Made by a program: the position numbers and the translations under genes. The notes under the pieces were generated by a model, which was not told where the DNA came from, made no database searches, and was given only the letters and a program-made list of their open reading frames with translations. A stretch of DNA of 64,000 bases. Origin: Protea cynaroides. Taxonomy: Eukaryota; Streptophyta; Magnoliopsida; Proteales; Proteaceae. Positions 43,821-55,364 of the stretch are shown piece by piece (the stretch's first letter is position 1; each line of letters begins with the position of its first letter). The DNA is taken from positions 3,233,217-3,297,216 of the forward strand of contig CM053266.1 in the NCBI GenBank assembly GCA_028583415.1. Direction: 5' to 3'.

Positions 43821-45778
43821 CTAAAAAGAATTATGCATGTGAGGGTCAGCTCTCCTACTTGAGCTCAGTGAATAAACAAAACAATGCAACAAACATATGC
43901 ATGCATTCAATTCATATCTTTGGTCTGGTTTATAAGTTTGCAATGTGCTATAGAAAGGTTTGGTGGTCGCCACACCTCTATACATGAGTGTGTGAATCCG
44001 CCCAATGGATTAAACACCATTACCGTCCCACATGCACCCATCATGGAATAGAGATAGAGCTAAAGTGTCCGAATCAAACACCACCAACACTTCCTCTGAT
44101 GCCCTACCCTTACCAATACGTAAACCCCTATTGGTGAGGGCTTGCAAACTGGGCTCACAACTAACCAATCCTAATGCCAAACAGTGTATCTAAGGCCTCA
44201 TTCCTGTATCCCTCAATACGTCCATAGAGATAGAGCTAAGGCCCCCCAGCAGAGTCAGAGACCACATGGTCCGAGACCACGTCCCCTAATGCCCAACGAC
44301 GTAAAAGTTCTGCTAAGGTAATGGCGATACGACGATGTCAGTGGGCAAGTATTAAGTAGAGATAGAGCTAGAGTCTGGTGATGAGGTCAAAGACCACCAT
44401 GCCACGTCCTCCCCTTAATGCTCCACTCGCATCCAACACACCAGCCACACACATACATTCACATGCCTATTCCTATCATCATCAACATCATCATCATTTT
44501 ATAAATAAACGAAATTAAATATGCATTAACAGTAATAGCAGGAATATTAGATGACATGTGAGATGCACATTACAAGTATACAAGCATAGAATAAATCATG
44601 GCATCGGACTCAATAAAAATAAATAGTTTGTTATTAACCAATTAGTTTAGGTCTTGTTCCCTCACCTTTGATCGATGTTTGTTCCTTTCCTTGTTCCTCT
44701 CCCAAGCTTTGGAAGTCACTTTGAATCTATTAGGATCCTAAACAATTAATGTATGTAAGTTAGGGTTCAAGTTTACTAAGTTACATTAGTCAAAAACCTT
44801 GTTTGGTCTTGAAATATGCTTGCTGTTTTTCTACGGTCAATGCTATGGCCGATGCCATGGTAGCTATACATGCCTCCGTTGGGCCTACGGTCGATAACCT
44901 ATGGTCGCATTACATGCGCCGTAGCTGCGACCGTATGTTTCTTGAATTCTTCCCAAATGGCGCTGGTCGATACTTTTTCATTCTATGGTCGACCATAGTT
45001 GCGACCATATGTCGTTTGGTTGATTTTACTTCTTACAAGATTTCCTCCTCTTTGATCATCAATGGGGTCCTCCCTAATGATCATTCTAAGACCAATATTC
45101 TTAGTTTATCCCTCATCCATTAACCCTAACTTATTCTCTATGGTTTTGCTTAGAAATTCCATAATTGAAATCGTTACATTAGATTCAACACATCAACTTG
45201 ATGGAAAGGAACCTATCCTATCTAATCTATCCTACAGAGTCATGTCCATACCTTAAGCTTGTTGTAGAAAGATAGAACTCTTCTCTACAAACCTTCCTCT
45301 CAGCCTTCTTCTTCAAATCTCTTTCTCCTTCTCTTCGTCTCTCTCTTTCTCTATTAAGTTTAGAGTTTCAATTTGGGTTCTAAAAGAGTGAGAGAGGCTA
45401 AGGAACATCCCTTATATAGAGGGAAAACCTCCATATAGAGTCCTCTTTCAATTAGGAAAGAGTCCTCCTCAAATTAGGAAAGTTTCCTAAACAAAGAGTC
45501 GGTTCTGGGTTCCTAAGGTCGATCATATGGTCGCATAAACCGTCGACCATACCACCAAAAACATGTGACCATAGCACCTACGGTCTCATACGGTTGACCA
45601 TAGGTGTGACCATAGCCCTCAAAACTGCCACCATAGGCCCAAAATTTACTGGTTTTTAGTTTTTGACTGGCTGCTTCCATACAAACTTAAACACTTAACC
45701 ATACCAACTAAATTTGACTTGTTGCTTACCTCATCTTGTGGTTTCTTCATACAATTGGTTCACTTCAGCCGATTATGA

Positions 45779-45783
45779 TGGGA
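45779..45783 (+). repeat. Target-site duplication of E (left copy, TGGGA)
   Basis: Identical to 57573-57577. Confidence 0.95.
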
Positions 45784-48012
45784 TGTAAGGCCCGTATTAA
45801 ACTAATCGGTCTTACCACCTTGAACCAGGTCTACCTATCTTGGCCGAGCCAAGTGGACCAAGTGCGTGAAGGAAATCACAAAACCAGGTATGAGTTTGAC
45901 CCAAAAATAGTAAATATGAGGGTAGGGTCACATTCCTAAACAGGTAGGGTTGACCCCACCTCAACAGAAGTCCAACCTATGATTTTCTAGTCCTAGGGTC
46001 GCATGACTAGAAAAACGTAGGGTCGACGGATCCTGCGACCCTACGTGTGACCCTATGATGATAGACTGAAACCGTAAACTAGGAAACTTTCCTAATTTCA
46101 AGGGGTCCTTTCCTAATCTGAATGGGACTTATTTTGAAGGGTTTTACTCTATAAATAGGACGTCCCATAGCCTCTTTCACTCCTTTTAGAACCCTAATTG
46201 AAAGTGAGAGAAAGGGAAAGAGAAGGAAGAGAAGAAGAAAAGGAAAATTGAAGAAAAGACTAAGGAAGAGGAGGAACTTCAGAGAAACCTCTGAATCTGA
46301 GCCAAATTCAGGTATGAGTCTAATTCCCTTCATAAATTAAGAGCCTAGAATGGAATATGAAGAAGTTAGGATTAGAAGAAACCCAAATCATCTATCCATG
46401 GATGAGTTTCGAAGGAATCCATGGAAGTAATCGTCATAGGCAATGGAAAGTGTGTAAAAATCATAGTTATGAGCCATAGAACAATCTTAGAATGGACCTA
46501 CGAGATCACAAGATCGATCACATGCCCTCGAAAAGTCCCAGGGAGGGTGTGGTCGCACATAGGGTCGATGGGTAACCGACCCCATGTCCGACCCTACACC
46601 TTAGGGTCGATTGGGTAACCGACCCTAGGTGCTACCCTACCTGCGACCCTATGATTTCAGCTAGTCTAAATTTGTTGGAATTAATTTAATTAGAATCTAT
46701 CGACTTGTTAGGTTTTCCTAGTGATTTAAAAGTGATTCTTAAAGCTTGAATGAGGATCTACACTCAATCAAAGGTGAGGGAACAAGACATAAACTAATTA
46801 GATAATAAAAATCTATTTTTGCTTATTGAGTCCGATACCATGATTGATTGATTCTACGCGTGTATGTGTGTATTGTGCATTTAACATGTCATCCAATATT
46901 CCTGCTATTATTATTCATGCATATTTAATTTTGTTTATTTATAACATGATGATGATGGTGATGTTAGGAATAAGCATGTGAATGTTTGTGTGTGGTTAGT
47001 GATTTGATACGAGTGGGGCATCAAGGGGAGGACGTGACACTGTGGTTTATCCTGGTCACCAAACTCTAGCTCTATCTCTACTCAAGTCTTGTCCACTAAC
47101 ATCGTCGTATCACCATTACCTTAGCAGCGCTATTACGTCGTAGGGCATCAGGGGAGGTGGTCTTCAACCATATAGTCTCTGACTCTGCCGGGAGGCCTTA
47201 GCTCTATCTCTATGGACGTATTGAGGGATGCTGGGGTGAGGCCTTGGATACACTGTTTGACATTAGAATTGGTTAGTTGCGAGCCCAGTTTACAAGCCCT
47301 CGCCAACACGGGCTTACGTGTTGGTATGGGTGCATGTGGTACAGCAATGCCGATACCCATTGGGTACACTGTTTCCATGGTGGGTGCATGTGGGACGACA
47401 ATGCCGATATTCATTGGACGGCTTCACACACTCGTGTATAAAGGTGAGGCAGACTCCGAACCTTTCTATTGCACATTGCAAACTTACAGACCAGACCACA
47501 GATATGAATTGAATCTATGCATATGTTTGTTGCATTATTTTGTTTGCTCACTGAGCCGTGATGTGTGCTCACCCCTTTTGACATCGAATGTTTTTAGTTG
47601 ATGATGCAAGTACCATGGTTGAAGACTACATGAATGCTCCTGTGTACGAGCAAGCTACGACGATAGACGCTGAAGTGATGATGGAGTCGCACGATTCGAC
47701 ATGCGAGTACAACTCTTGTGTTTCCGATTAGACTTTTATTTGGATTATACAGACAATGTATTTGAAATAATTATTTAAGTTTATGTCCTAGTCCTTTTGG
47801 AAATAATTGGTTAAATTATTTATTTTATCACATTTAGATTCTCAGTTCATTTAATATTTAAGACTTCCGCTATTGTGTATTTACTCTGATTATTGTTGTG
47901 GATGTGTATGGTTTAAGTAAATTGACACAACCTATTTGAGATCCTGGTTGAACCGTTGGTTTATGAGCGGTTCATCACACCATTCTAAATAGTGTAGAAT
48001 TGGGGTGTGATA
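45784..48012 (+). repeat. Element E 5' LTR
   Basis: 2229 bp, ends TGATA (C to T change from TGACA). TATAAATA 46150-46157, donor after 46311, exon 2 at 46746-46773 (TTG start). The third CATCAGGGG unit is replaced by a tandem pair of TGGGTGCATGTGG... repeats at about 47327-47425. Confidence 0.97.
47598..47731 (+). CDS. LTR micro-ORF, predicted last exon (E 5' LTR)
   Basis: 134 nt, open, EDYMNAPVYEQ and STCEYNSCVSD tail (one Cys changed to Tyr). Predicted intron 46774-47597. Confidence 0.55.
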
Positions 48013-48015
48013 ACT

Positions 48016-48027
48016 TGGTATCAGAGC
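48016..48027 (+). other. Element E primer-binding site
   Basis: TGGTATCAGAGC, perfect. Confidence 0.95.
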
Positions 48028-48298
48028 TCTCAGGCCCTGTCTATTAAACCAGTATATTTCTACAAAGTTTGTAAACTGAGTTAGGATAAAATTTAAAAAC
48101 TTTAATAAGAACACACTGTAAGCACCTGTGTTCTTTGAGACAAAGATTAAGAAAGAGAATAATGCACATATAAAAGGAAAAACAAGTTTTATATACAATA
48201 AGTCAAAAGCACGTTTATATACATATCCAAAGCGGAGTACAGTCCACAACCCGGACAGTTACTCTGTAGTACAAAAAGAAAAAAAAAGAAAATAGACA

Positions 48299-49570
48299 TC
48301 ATGGAGCTAGAGGTAATGGAGGAGGAGGTGCCTCACGATCTCTGTCATAGTCCTCAGCATACACTCTTGTCAACCAGGCTACCTGAGTCTGGGTCGTCTG
48401 GAGACTAGCTGTCAACTCAGCCATCCACTGATCCGACGCATACTGAGCATCTAGAAGCTCTCCTACTCTCAAGTCCGTCACGTGCTGAGCCTCTCTGATT
48501 TCACACAGTAACTCCATCATATCATCAGATGGTGGGTGTGAAAGACCAGCCATGTGTGAAGAAGCCCGAGATGGACCAGCTCCAGTAGAATGTGGAGGTG
48601 ATGGAGGAGGTATAGCGTCTACATCCATATACATGCGATCTTCGTCCTCAGCATTTCCCCCATGGACCCCTGCTCCGGCTGCTGTTGCTGCTGCCGCCTC
48701 AGCGTCTGCTATCTCTACCCAAGTACGAGGATGCACCAGAGCGTTCCTCTCATCATTACTGACTTGAGCATCCCGCATGCCCATCCTACAGATGGCCTCC
48801 CAGTCCAACACCGATGAGAAGGTCTTCTCCTGAATCCTCTCATCCACTAAATCAACACCTAGGCGGGTGAGCAGAGTAGTGATCAGACATCCGTAGGGTA
48901 GGTTACCTAGTTGACCAGGCAGTGTAGCACAGATCATCGTCCTCAGGATAATATAAGGGAGGCAGACAGGCTGCCTAGTGCAGATGCAGTAGAGGACGTA
49001 CTCAGTCAACTGGGAGATCCTGTCATAGTGTCCACTCTGGGGTATCAGGTTGTGCTGGATGATCTTGCAGTACACCCGAGGCTCTTGACGTAGGTTGATT
49101 GCTTTCATCTCCCAGCGATCATCTCTAACAAGCTGACTGTCAATCTCAGCACAAATTTACAAGGAAAGGAACTGGGGCTCCCTGGGAGCACAGTACACCA
49201 ATGGGCCATCATTTGATATGCCCAAAAGATCAGCCAACTCCTGGCAGTCAAAGGAAATCACTACCCCTTTGACGTAGCTCTTGATCCTGAGCTCCCTACC
49301 CCTCTCTGTGTCATTGGAATCTCCCACTACCTAGAGATTGTAATAGAACTGTCTCACCAAATCTGGATGGGTGCACGCGTCATAGGTGATCATAGGGAGC
49401 CAGCCCATGTCACCAAATGCCCCCTCTACGCTGAACAAGGCTAGACTAGCCAAGTCCACACAGCGACCCCCCTCTAACATCTTACGCTCATAGCGAGCAT
49501 ACAGAGCTTCGGCCTCATTGGAGCAAAAACGAACTGGGTCATGAGCTCTAGGCACTTTGGTACGAGCCAT
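48299..49570 (-). pseudogene. Antisense ORF of element E, putative plant transposon protein-like
   Basis: ATG at 49570 (MARTKVPRAHDPVRF). Open to 49331, stopped near the FYYNL position, with one more stop near 49155, then open for 269 residues to the TGA at 48299. The conserved middle (SYVKGV, LADLLGIS, RVYCKIIQHNLIPQSGHYDRIS, LPYGCLITTLLTRLGVDL) is well kept. Only two units of the 14-residue VGELLDAQ repeat remain, against four in B and C. Stop-free stretches are longer than those of E's gag. Function unknown. Confidence 0.85.
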
Positions 49571-49575
49571 ATTAT

Positions 49576-50019
49576 CTGCCAAAACAATGGAAACAAATAA
49601 TAAATTAGTAAAGATGAAAAATCTAAAAATTTCGGCATTATAACGACATAAATTGGTCAAAAGCCTCACTTTTCACCCATACACTTGGGCAGGAGGACTT
49701 ACATAGATTCTAAATCATCCTGCAAGGCTCATACAGTTGAAAATTTAATTTTGAAAGATTGAATTTAAAAAAATTTCAATAAATTCGAAAAAAAAATCTC
49801 AAAAATTTGGTCAAAATGGAAAATTTTAAGTTTCTCGATAACCAACCGATGAAACTCGAATATTTTTGAGGGCTTTCATCCATTGGGTCACCAATAGCAA
49901 AATCCCTAATAAAAATTAAATTTTTACGGTTAGAAAAAGTTTAATTTAAAGAAAACGATGTAAATGGGCAAAAACCTAGTTAGAAAGCTTTAAAAACGTG
50001 AAACAGTAAGAGAGCATAC
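49576..50019 (-). other. Predicted 5'UTR intron of E antisense ORF
   Basis: 444 bp, CAA|GTATGC donor and GTTTTGGCAG|ATAAT acceptor on the minus strand. Confidence 0.5.
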
Positions 50020-50538
50020 TTGAAGAGAAGGAGTAGGAGTCACGAACGGAAAATATGATCACTAAACAGGTAGGGGTCGATATTGTAGCAACTCAGAGAA
50101 ACGGGTTGAGTTGGAAGAAAGGAGAAAGAATGGGAAATAAATCCAAAATCGGGTTTAAAAACCTAATTCTGGGTTGTAGAGTCGCAGAATTCGACCAAAA
50201 CATGCGACCCTACGTCTGGCCCTACCATCGACCCTAGCCTCTCAGTGATCTGACAAAGAACTAGGGGTCGGACCTAGGGTCGGACAAATACTGACCCTAC
50301 CATCGACCCTAGGCTCTCGGTAAGCTGACAGTGATTCTCAGGGTTGCATACCCTGGGGTAGCATAAGGACCGACCCTACCATCGAACCTACGATGGAAAA
50401 TATAGTATTTTGTCAGAAAGATCTGAAAATTTTGAAATTTATATTGATTAGTTGGATGTTTGACTAAAGAACAACTTATATTGATTGCCTCACATGTGCT
50501 ATGATTGTTTGTAGACATTACCACCACCAGAACAGGAA
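50020..50538 (-). promoter_or_regulatory. Upstream region of E antisense ORF
   Basis: Cluster of CGACCCTA/TAGGGTCG motifs at about 50170-50395, then the sense leader of gag. Aligned with C's equivalent region. Confidence 0.4.
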
Positions 50539-51822
50539 ATGGTTGGGCGAAGAGTGACCAGAAAAAGTCATAACCCAATTCCACCACCACCACCTGTGGA
50601 GGAAGACATCCATATAAATCCTGAAGCACAGGAGAATCTGAATACGGCACCACCAGTAGCTAGTGGCCAGGCAAATTCTACAAACTTGCCAGCCCCACCT
50701 ACGGATTTGGCCACAGCCTTAATGAACTTAGCACAACAGCTACAACAAATATAGTAGGCTCAAGTCAATATGCAAGCTACTATAGGGATGGCTTTTCTAG
50801 CTATCTATACAACACCTATGCCAGTAGGGTAGGCCAGCACGATACAAGGGGGAAGTAACATGGTACCCCACGTACCTCAAACATTAGTCATGCAGGCCCA
50901 AGTACAGAATCCTGAGGTAGCTCAAGGAAGTTACCCGTATGAACCACCTATGTATGGGGTTTACGCTCCGTATCAGCTAGACCACTCCCGCCTGATCGAG
51001 CATTTTCTGAAGATGAAGCCCAAAGAATATAATGGTAAGCCAGCAGATCCTTTGTGGCCAGCACACTGGATCGACAAAATGGAGAGAAATTTCATGATGA
51101 TGACAGTTAACGAGGAGGAGAAAGTACTGTGTGCAATATTTATGCTGAAAGGCGATGCACACCACTAGTGGAAGTCCACACGGACTTATCTGTTAACAAA
51201 GCACGCCCAATTGACCTGGGCTATATAAAAAGAAGCATTCTTTGAAAAGTACTTCCCCAGGAGCTTCAAAGATTCTATGGAGAGAGAGTTCCTGAGTTTA
51301 TATCAGGGACAGATGACTGTCGACGCATATCAATAACGTTATGAGGAGCTGTTCTTCTTTACACCAGTCAGTATGCAAGAGGAGGATACGAAGACCCAAA
51401 GGTTCATCATGGGACTTAGGGGAAGCATTCGTGAACATGTTCTGGGACTTGAGAAGAAAGTCTACAATGAAGCTGTACAAATTGCTCGAGTGATAGAGTC
51501 GAGCCAGAAAGAGAGCTACTTTGCTCAATATAGGGGTATCAAAAGGCCTAATGGGAATTCTTATAACGGAGAGTACACCGAGAAATTCAGACCCTTCCAC
51601 ACTCAAGGCTTTAATGCTACAGCCAAGACATATTTCAAGGGAGTGCCCTAAGCTGTTACAAAGCAAAATAATGAAGGAGTAAGATGTTTTAACTACAATC
51701 AAGCGGGACATATTTCAAGGGAGTGTCCTAAGCCCAGAATGCAGCTACCGCAAGGAAGAGTTTACACTGTTACATCCGAGGATACTGCCGCATCGCCTGA
51801 TGTGGTCACAAGTATGACCTGA
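50539..51822 (+). pseudogene. Element E gag
   Basis: ATG 50539 (MVGRRVTRK...), open for 71 codons, then two adjacent TAG codons where C has QQ, and further stops including Trp to TAG (51166) and Gln to TAA in YQQRYEE. The capsid is recognisable. The knuckle CFNYNQAGHISREC has its second Cys replaced by Tyr. A 26-bp block from the knuckle region is also present about 80 bp upstream (51627-51652). Confidence 0.9.
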
Positions 51823-52300
51823 ACCTTTTAAATTGTGTTACATTTGAGCATGTAGACTAAATTAAAACCAATCACAGGTATCGTACCTATTAATGACATT
51901 CCCACCAGAGTGCTCTTTGATTCTAGAGCTACTCATTCTTTTATATCTGTGTCATTTGGAAAGAAGCTAAATCTACCCCTCAAATCTTTAGACTACAAAC
52001 TGCTTGTACGATCGCCTATGGGATTAGAAGTGACATTAGAAAAAGGTTATGGGCCATGTCCAGTTCTTATTGATGAGAAGACTTTGGATGCAACCTTGAT
52101 TCAACTTGAGATGATAGACTTTGACTTCATCTTGGGAATGGACTGGTTAGCTCGGCATTCTACAAATCTATTATGTATGGAAAAGAAGCTGACATTTAAA
52201 GACAAAGAAGGGGCAGAGTTTAGTTTTGCGGGAACCAAAATTCCCCGTAAACGAAAACTCATCCTCTCTGCATTAAAGGCTAGGAAATGCCTCGAAAAAG
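51823..52300 (+). pseudogene. Element E protease domain
   Basis: The catalytic triplet reads Asp-Ser-Arg (LFDSRATHSF at about 51912) rather than Asp-Ser-Gly, so the enzyme would be inactive even though the surrounding frame is open; DFDFILGMDWLARHS follows. Confidence 0.88.
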
Positions 52301-53725
52301 GAAGAGTTGGATATCTAGTCTCAGTGGTCGACCTCACCAAGAAAGCACCACAAATGGAGGATATTGATGTGGTGCATGACTTTCCAAATGTATTTCCTAA
52401 AGAACTACCAAGACTACCACCCGACCGAGCTACAGAGTTTGTTATAGATCTGATACCCAGAGCCGCACCAGTATCTAAAGAACCCTATCGAATGGCTCCT
52501 ATTGAACTGAAGGAATTAAAAGTACAGTTACAAGAACTACTGGACAAGGGTTACATCAGACCTAGCATATCACCATAGGGAGTGCCAGTATTATTTGTAA
52601 AGAAGAAGGACAGTAGTGTTCGACTATATATAGACTATCGGGAACTGAATAAGCTGACAATCAAGAATTGGTACCAATTGCCTCGGATCGATGACTTATT
52701 CGATCAGTTGCAAGGTGCCAAGGTGTTCTCCAAGATCGATCTTCGGTCAGGATACCATCAGTTGAAGATTAAGGATGGTGATATTCCCAAGAAAGCATTC
52801 AGGACGAGATATGGACATTATGAATTTTTTATCATGTCTTTTGGATTGACTAACGCACCAGCAACTTTTATGGAACTTATGAATCGGGTATTCCATCATA
52901 TGTTGGATACGTCAGTCATTGTATTTATTGATGATATATTGGTCTACTCGAAGGACAAGAAAACTCATATTATGAATCTAAAAGCCGCTCTGCAGCGATT
53001 ACGGAAAGAGAAGCTTTACGCCAAATTTACGAAGTGTGAGTTTTGGCTAAATGAAGTCGCTTTCTTAGGCCATGTTGTATCCACTGAAGGAATTGAAGTG
53101 GACCCTAGCAAGATTGAAGCCATTGTGAAGTGGGAAGCACCGAAGAGTTTTGCAGAAATTAGAAGTTTTCTAGGTCTAGCTGGGTATTACCGATGATTCG
53201 TAGAAGACTACTCCAGGATCGCCGTACCGCTCACCAGTTTGACTAAGAAATGAGAGAATTTTATTTAGACTGACAAATATGAGAATAGTTTCCAAATATT
53301 AATGGCAAGATTGATATCTGCTCCCATCTTGACTATTCCTATTCCAGGACAACCAGTTGTTTTATACACTAATGCATCTGGATTGGGTTTAGGATGTGTA
53401 CTTATGCAAGGAGAACAAGTAGTTTCATATGCTTCAAGACAACTGAAAACACATGAAAAGAACTATCCCACTCGTGACTTGGAGTTAGCGGCAGTAGTAC
53501 ATGCTGTAAAAATATGGAGACATTATTTGTATGGAGAAAAATTTTAGATTAAATCAGATCATAAGAGTCTCACTTATCTCTTTAATCAGAAGGAGTTGAA
53601 TATGAGACAAAGAAGATGGCTGGAACTATTGAAAGATTATGATTGTGATATCCAATTTCATCCAGGGAAAGCTAATGTAGTTGCTGATGCGCTGAGTAGA
53701 AAAACAATGATAAAATCCCAAGAGG
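52301..53725 (+). pseudogene. Element E reverse transcriptase and RNase H
   Basis: Trp to TAG at 52576-52578 in ISPWG. RT then runs on with LYIDYREL (Cys to Tyr) and FIDDILVYSKD; CGA to TGA after LAGYYR at about 53194; several stops at 53250-53300; RNase H from 53302 (YTNASGLGLG, catalytic-region Asp to Asn) with a TAG at about 53547. Confidence 0.92.
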
Positions 53726-55150
53726 AGGTTAACACGACTGCAACAATGTGTGCTACAGGAAAAGTATTCAATCTTGGTAATGAGCAATTTGTGATAGATA
53801 CACCAGGTGAATCAACCAACCAAGGGTTTTTTCATCGGATTTTAAATATGTTTGCAACACTGAAGATTCTACCTGATATGATAGATGAAGTGAAAACCGC
53901 TATAAAATCAGACCCTTATCTAAGAACGGTACAAGAGGACATTGAAAAAGGTACGACTATCCCTGAGTTCGTCTTGGACGATGAAAAGGTATTGAAGTAC
54001 AAAGGAAGAATATGTGTTCCTGAAACAGAAAATTTGGACATTAGACACCGATTAATGAAAGAAGCTCACACCACTGTCTATTCGATACATCCTGGAAGTA
54101 CAAAAATGTATTATGATTTAAAAAAATATATTGGTGGAGAGGAATGAAAACAGATGTAGCTAAATTTGTATCTCAATGCCTAAACTGTCAGAGAGTAAAG
54201 GCAGAAAGGCAAAGACCTGCAGGACTGTTACAGCCGCTACCAGAACCAGCATGGAAATGGGACTACATCACTATGGACTTCGTCACTGGGTTACCACTGA
54301 CTCCCCGAGTAGTTGACGTGGTTTGGGTGATTATAGACCGTTTGACTAAAACAGCTCGATTTATAGCTATACGACCTCAGTATACACTGGAGAGGTTAGC
54401 TAAGTTGTATGTGGATAATATTGTCAGACTACACGGTGTACCTGAAACCATTGTGTCCGACCGAGATCCACGATTTACTTCAAAGTTCTGGAAAGGATTG
54501 CAAAAGGCTATGGGTACAACATTGAAGTTTAGTACTGCATTCCATCCTCAGACAGACGGACAATCAGAGCGTATCATTCAAATTTTAGAAGACATGCTTC
54601 GAGCCTGTGTAATTGATTTTAAAGGATCATGGGATGAAAAACTACCATTGATCGAGTTCGCTTATAACAACAGCTATCAGGCTACTATACAGATGTCACC
54701 CTATGAAGCACTGTATGGTAGGAAGTGTCGAACTCCGCTGTTTTAGAATGAAATTGGAGAATGTAGTATTGTTGGACCAGAATTTATTGAAGAGACATGT
54801 CGAGTAGTCGACTTTATCAAGGAAAGAGTAAGAACGGCTCAGAATCGTCAGAAATAGTATGCAGATAGTCAATGCCGAGACCTTGAATTTGTCGTAGGTG
54901 ATAAGGTATTCTTGAAAGTATCACCTATGCGAGGTTTAAAGAGATTCGGACAGAAAGGGAAGCTTAGTCCGAGATATGTCGGGCCATCTGAGATTCTAGC
55001 TAAATGTGGAAAGGTGGCTTATCAGCTAGCACTACCACCGTCTATGTCAAACGTGCATGATGTATTCCATGTTTCATTATTGAAAAAGTACGTCAGGGAC
55101 CCAACACACGTTTTGGCAGTGGATCCACCTGATTTGACTGATGATTTGAC
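53726..55150 (+). pseudogene. Element E integrase
   Basis: HHCC ligands intact (HTTVYSIHPG ... CLNCQRV), a frameshift near 54125, core MDFVTGLPLTP, SDRDPRFTSKF and QTDGQSERIIQILEDM open to 54746, then Trp to TAG and further stops to 54912, then open into the chromodomain. Confidence 0.92.
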
Positions 55151-55349
55151 ATTTGAAGTAGCACCAACTGAAATCACCAGCCAAAAGGTTCAACGACTAC
55201 GCAATCGTGATATCTACTATGTTAAGGTCACCTGGAGAAGTCGAGATATAAAAGAAATCACATGGGAAGAAGAGAATGCTATGCGAAAGCAATACCCTCA
55301 TATTTTTTACTCGAAAGGTATGTACCAATTTCGAGGACAAAATTTTTAA
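55151..55349 (+). pseudogene. Element E chromodomain-like C-terminus
   Basis: Open: SQKVQRLRNRDIYYVKVTWR and KEITWEEENAMRKQYPHIF, ending just before the polypurine tract. Confidence 0.85.
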
Positions 55350-55352
55350 TAA

Positions 55353-55364
55353 GAAGGGGGGAGT
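55353..55364 (+). other. Element E polypurine tract
   Basis: GAAGGGGGGAGT abutting the 3' LTR. Confidence 0.85.

Larger units (their letters stand above)
43416..45783 (-). repeat. Element F 3' LTR, main part
   Basis: Interrupted by E; the last 60 bp are at 57578-57637. TATA (minus) 45419-45412, donor AAG|GTATGG after 45252, exon 2 at 44705-44666 (40 nt, as in A). Confidence 0.93.

Noticed and set aside
47212..47601. 129-codon ORF in the E 5' LTR (and a similar one at 56772-57164)
   Set aside because: It ends just after the exon-3 acceptor in another frame, is not open in C or D, and covers repeat units; probably chance openness.
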